A DNA stretch of 13,139 bases, taken from Candidatus Poseidoniia archaeon (lineage in GTDB: Archaea; Thermoplasmatota; Poseidoniia; MGIII; CG-Epi1). Shown here piece by piece: positions 12,410-13,139 of this stretch. Below the pieces are notes generated by a model that worked only from the letters and a program-made list of their open reading frames with translations, was not told the DNA's origin and did not search any database. The stretch spans positions 1 through 13,139 of the forward strand of contig JAKURS010000024.1 of NCBI GenBank assembly GCA_022449705.1, read 5' to 3'. The translations under genes were made by a program, and so were the position numbers. Numbering within the stretch: position 1 is the stretch's first letter; every line of letters begins with the position of its first letter.

Positions 12410-13139
12410 AGCATTGCGCCGACTTTTTCCAGGATTTCGGGGTGATGCTCCTCCAGCACTTCCAGGATGCCCTGGACAGTCGGCTCGTCAACACCCACCC
12501 TGACCATCGTGGCGACGACGGCGTCAATCATCTCCGGCTCGATTTCGGTCAGCTTCGTCTTGGCAAGGTAGGAGTGGTATAGCCGGTCCTCCATCTCCTC
12601 GCGCCAGCCCCGCTCGTACGCCTGCAGGAATTCTTCGCTAAAGTCATGCGCCTCCATGGCGGCGACAGCCACGCGCCCCGCTTCCCGGCCCGAAAGGCAG
12701 GCATTCGCAACGCCGCCGCCCGTGATGGCGTCTATGTGCCGCGCCGCGTCACCGACCAGCATCACTCCCGCTGCTGCGGTCTTCTCGAGTGGCTCCGAGA
12801 GCGAGACGCCACCGGCGATGGTGTCGATAATCCTGCCCTGGGAGAAGTCGGGATGCTCGGCGATGAACGAGTCGAGCAGCGCCTTGATTTCGCCCGGCTG
12901 CTTCACCCGCGAGAGCATGCAGCCGATGCCGACATTGGACTCACTGGCCGTCTTGGGAAAGGACCAGATGTAGGCTCCCTTCGAGCCTTTGGCAAGATAG
13001 AATTCACAGTAAGTGTGGTCGATATCCAGGTCGACCATCGTGTATTGCAGCGCGCCACACATGTCGGCCGGCTTGCGGTGCGTCGGCAACCCTGCCCAGC
13101 GCCCCACCTGCGACTCGAAGCCGTCGGCGCCAATCACGA
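12406..13139 (-). CDS. Geranylgeranyl reductase (digeranylgeranylglycerophospholipid reductase), N-terminus cut by window edge
   Basis: The C-terminal 243 residues of an FAD-dependent reductase that saturates the double bonds of geranylgeranyl chains in archaeal membrane lipids. VIGADGFESQVGR at the edge is the internal FAD/dinucleotide motif. GAYIWSFPK near 54-62 and VGIGCMLSR are substrate-pocket segments of the family. GDAARHIDAITGGGVANA at 129-146 is the hallmark FAD-binding GD motif with the family's TGGG turn. The ~100-residue C-terminal helical tail matches archaeal GGR length. The first visible GTG codon is not a start: it is the Val of VIGADG, and about 150 residues lie beyond the window. 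The gene is transcribed leftwards, and its stop overlaps the start of thiamine pyrophosphokinase. Geranylgeranyl-bacteriochlorophyll-type reductases are related, but the archaeal context favours the lipid enzyme. Confidence 0.92.
   Translation of the reverse strand, partial: VIGADGFESQVGRWAGLPTHRKPADMCGALQYTMVDLDIDHTYCEFYLAKGSKGAYIWSFPKTASESNVGIGCMLSRVKQPGEIKALLDSFIAEHPDFSQGRIIDTIAGGVSLSEPLEKTAAAGVMLVGDAARHIDAITGGGVANACLSGREAGRVAVAAMEAHDFSEEFLQAYERGWREEMEDRLYHSYLAKTKLTEIEPEMIDAVVATMVRVGVDEPTVQGILEVLEEHHPEILEKVGAML

Overview
The window reads as a piece of archaeal chromosome, high in G+C (60-73% in the coding stretches I counted) and very compact. It encodes a TFS-type transcript-cleavage factor, archaeal elongation factor 1-beta, an archaeal 7Fe ferredoxin of the Sulfolobus/Thermoplasma type, a digeranylgeranylglycerophospholipid reductase and the archaeal thiamine regulator ThiR. 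A bacterial-type PlsC acyltransferase beside archaeal lipid enzymes is a combination described for marine Euryarchaeota (Marine Group II/III, Poseidoniia), so I favour that group or another Thermoplasmatota lineage. This assignment is inference. I see no mobile element, CRISPR array, tRNA or rRNA, and no gap above 300 bases without a gene.

Layout. Bases 1-2514 (+): the tail of an unidentified gene, overlapping by one base a 786-residue protein with a beta-propeller, a coiled coil and a C-terminal part that looks like an adaptor-ear module. Bases 2511-3806 (-): a 7Fe ferredoxin, then a single-pass membrane protein translationally coupled to TFS. Bases 3897-4983 (+): aEF-1beta, then a PlsC-family acyltransferase. 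Bases 4986-5651 (-): a six-helix membrane protein resembling the FAR-17a/AIG1 family, in a pocket of low G+C. Bases 5652-5836: a spacer holding a doubtful 39-codon ORF. Bases 5837-9474 (-): a PLP aminotransferase coupled to branched-chain aminotransferase IlvE, followed by a nucleotide-sugar dehydrogenase with its own promoter. Bases 9563-11793 (+): thiR coupled to a sodium:solute symporter. Bases 11804-13139 (-): thiamine pyrophosphokinase coupled to, and downstream of, a geranylgeranyl reductase cut by the window edge.

How the genes fit together. The right-hand third is a thiamine-salvage neighbourhood: ThiR (sensor/repressor), a probable thiamine or precursor importer (ThiV/PanF-like) and thiamine pyrophosphokinase, which makes the cofactor from imported thiamine. 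A perfect 8-bp inverted repeat with a 12-bp spacer lies directly before thiR and is the best operator candidate. The aminotransferase/ilvE pair is transcribed divergently from the same 88-bp spacer. Genes that start transcription units mostly carry an A/T-rich TATA-like box 26-34 bases before the start codon, as expected for leaderless or short-leader archaeal mRNAs. Internal genes overlap their predecessors by the 4-base ATGA/GTGA arrangement.

The observations I consider most worth checking are: the thiamine cluster and its operator; a ferredoxin of the zinc type that has lost all four zinc ligands; the propeller/coiled-coil/ear-like protein; the AIG1-like membrane protein in atypical base composition; and the acyltransferase in an isoprenoid-lipid context.
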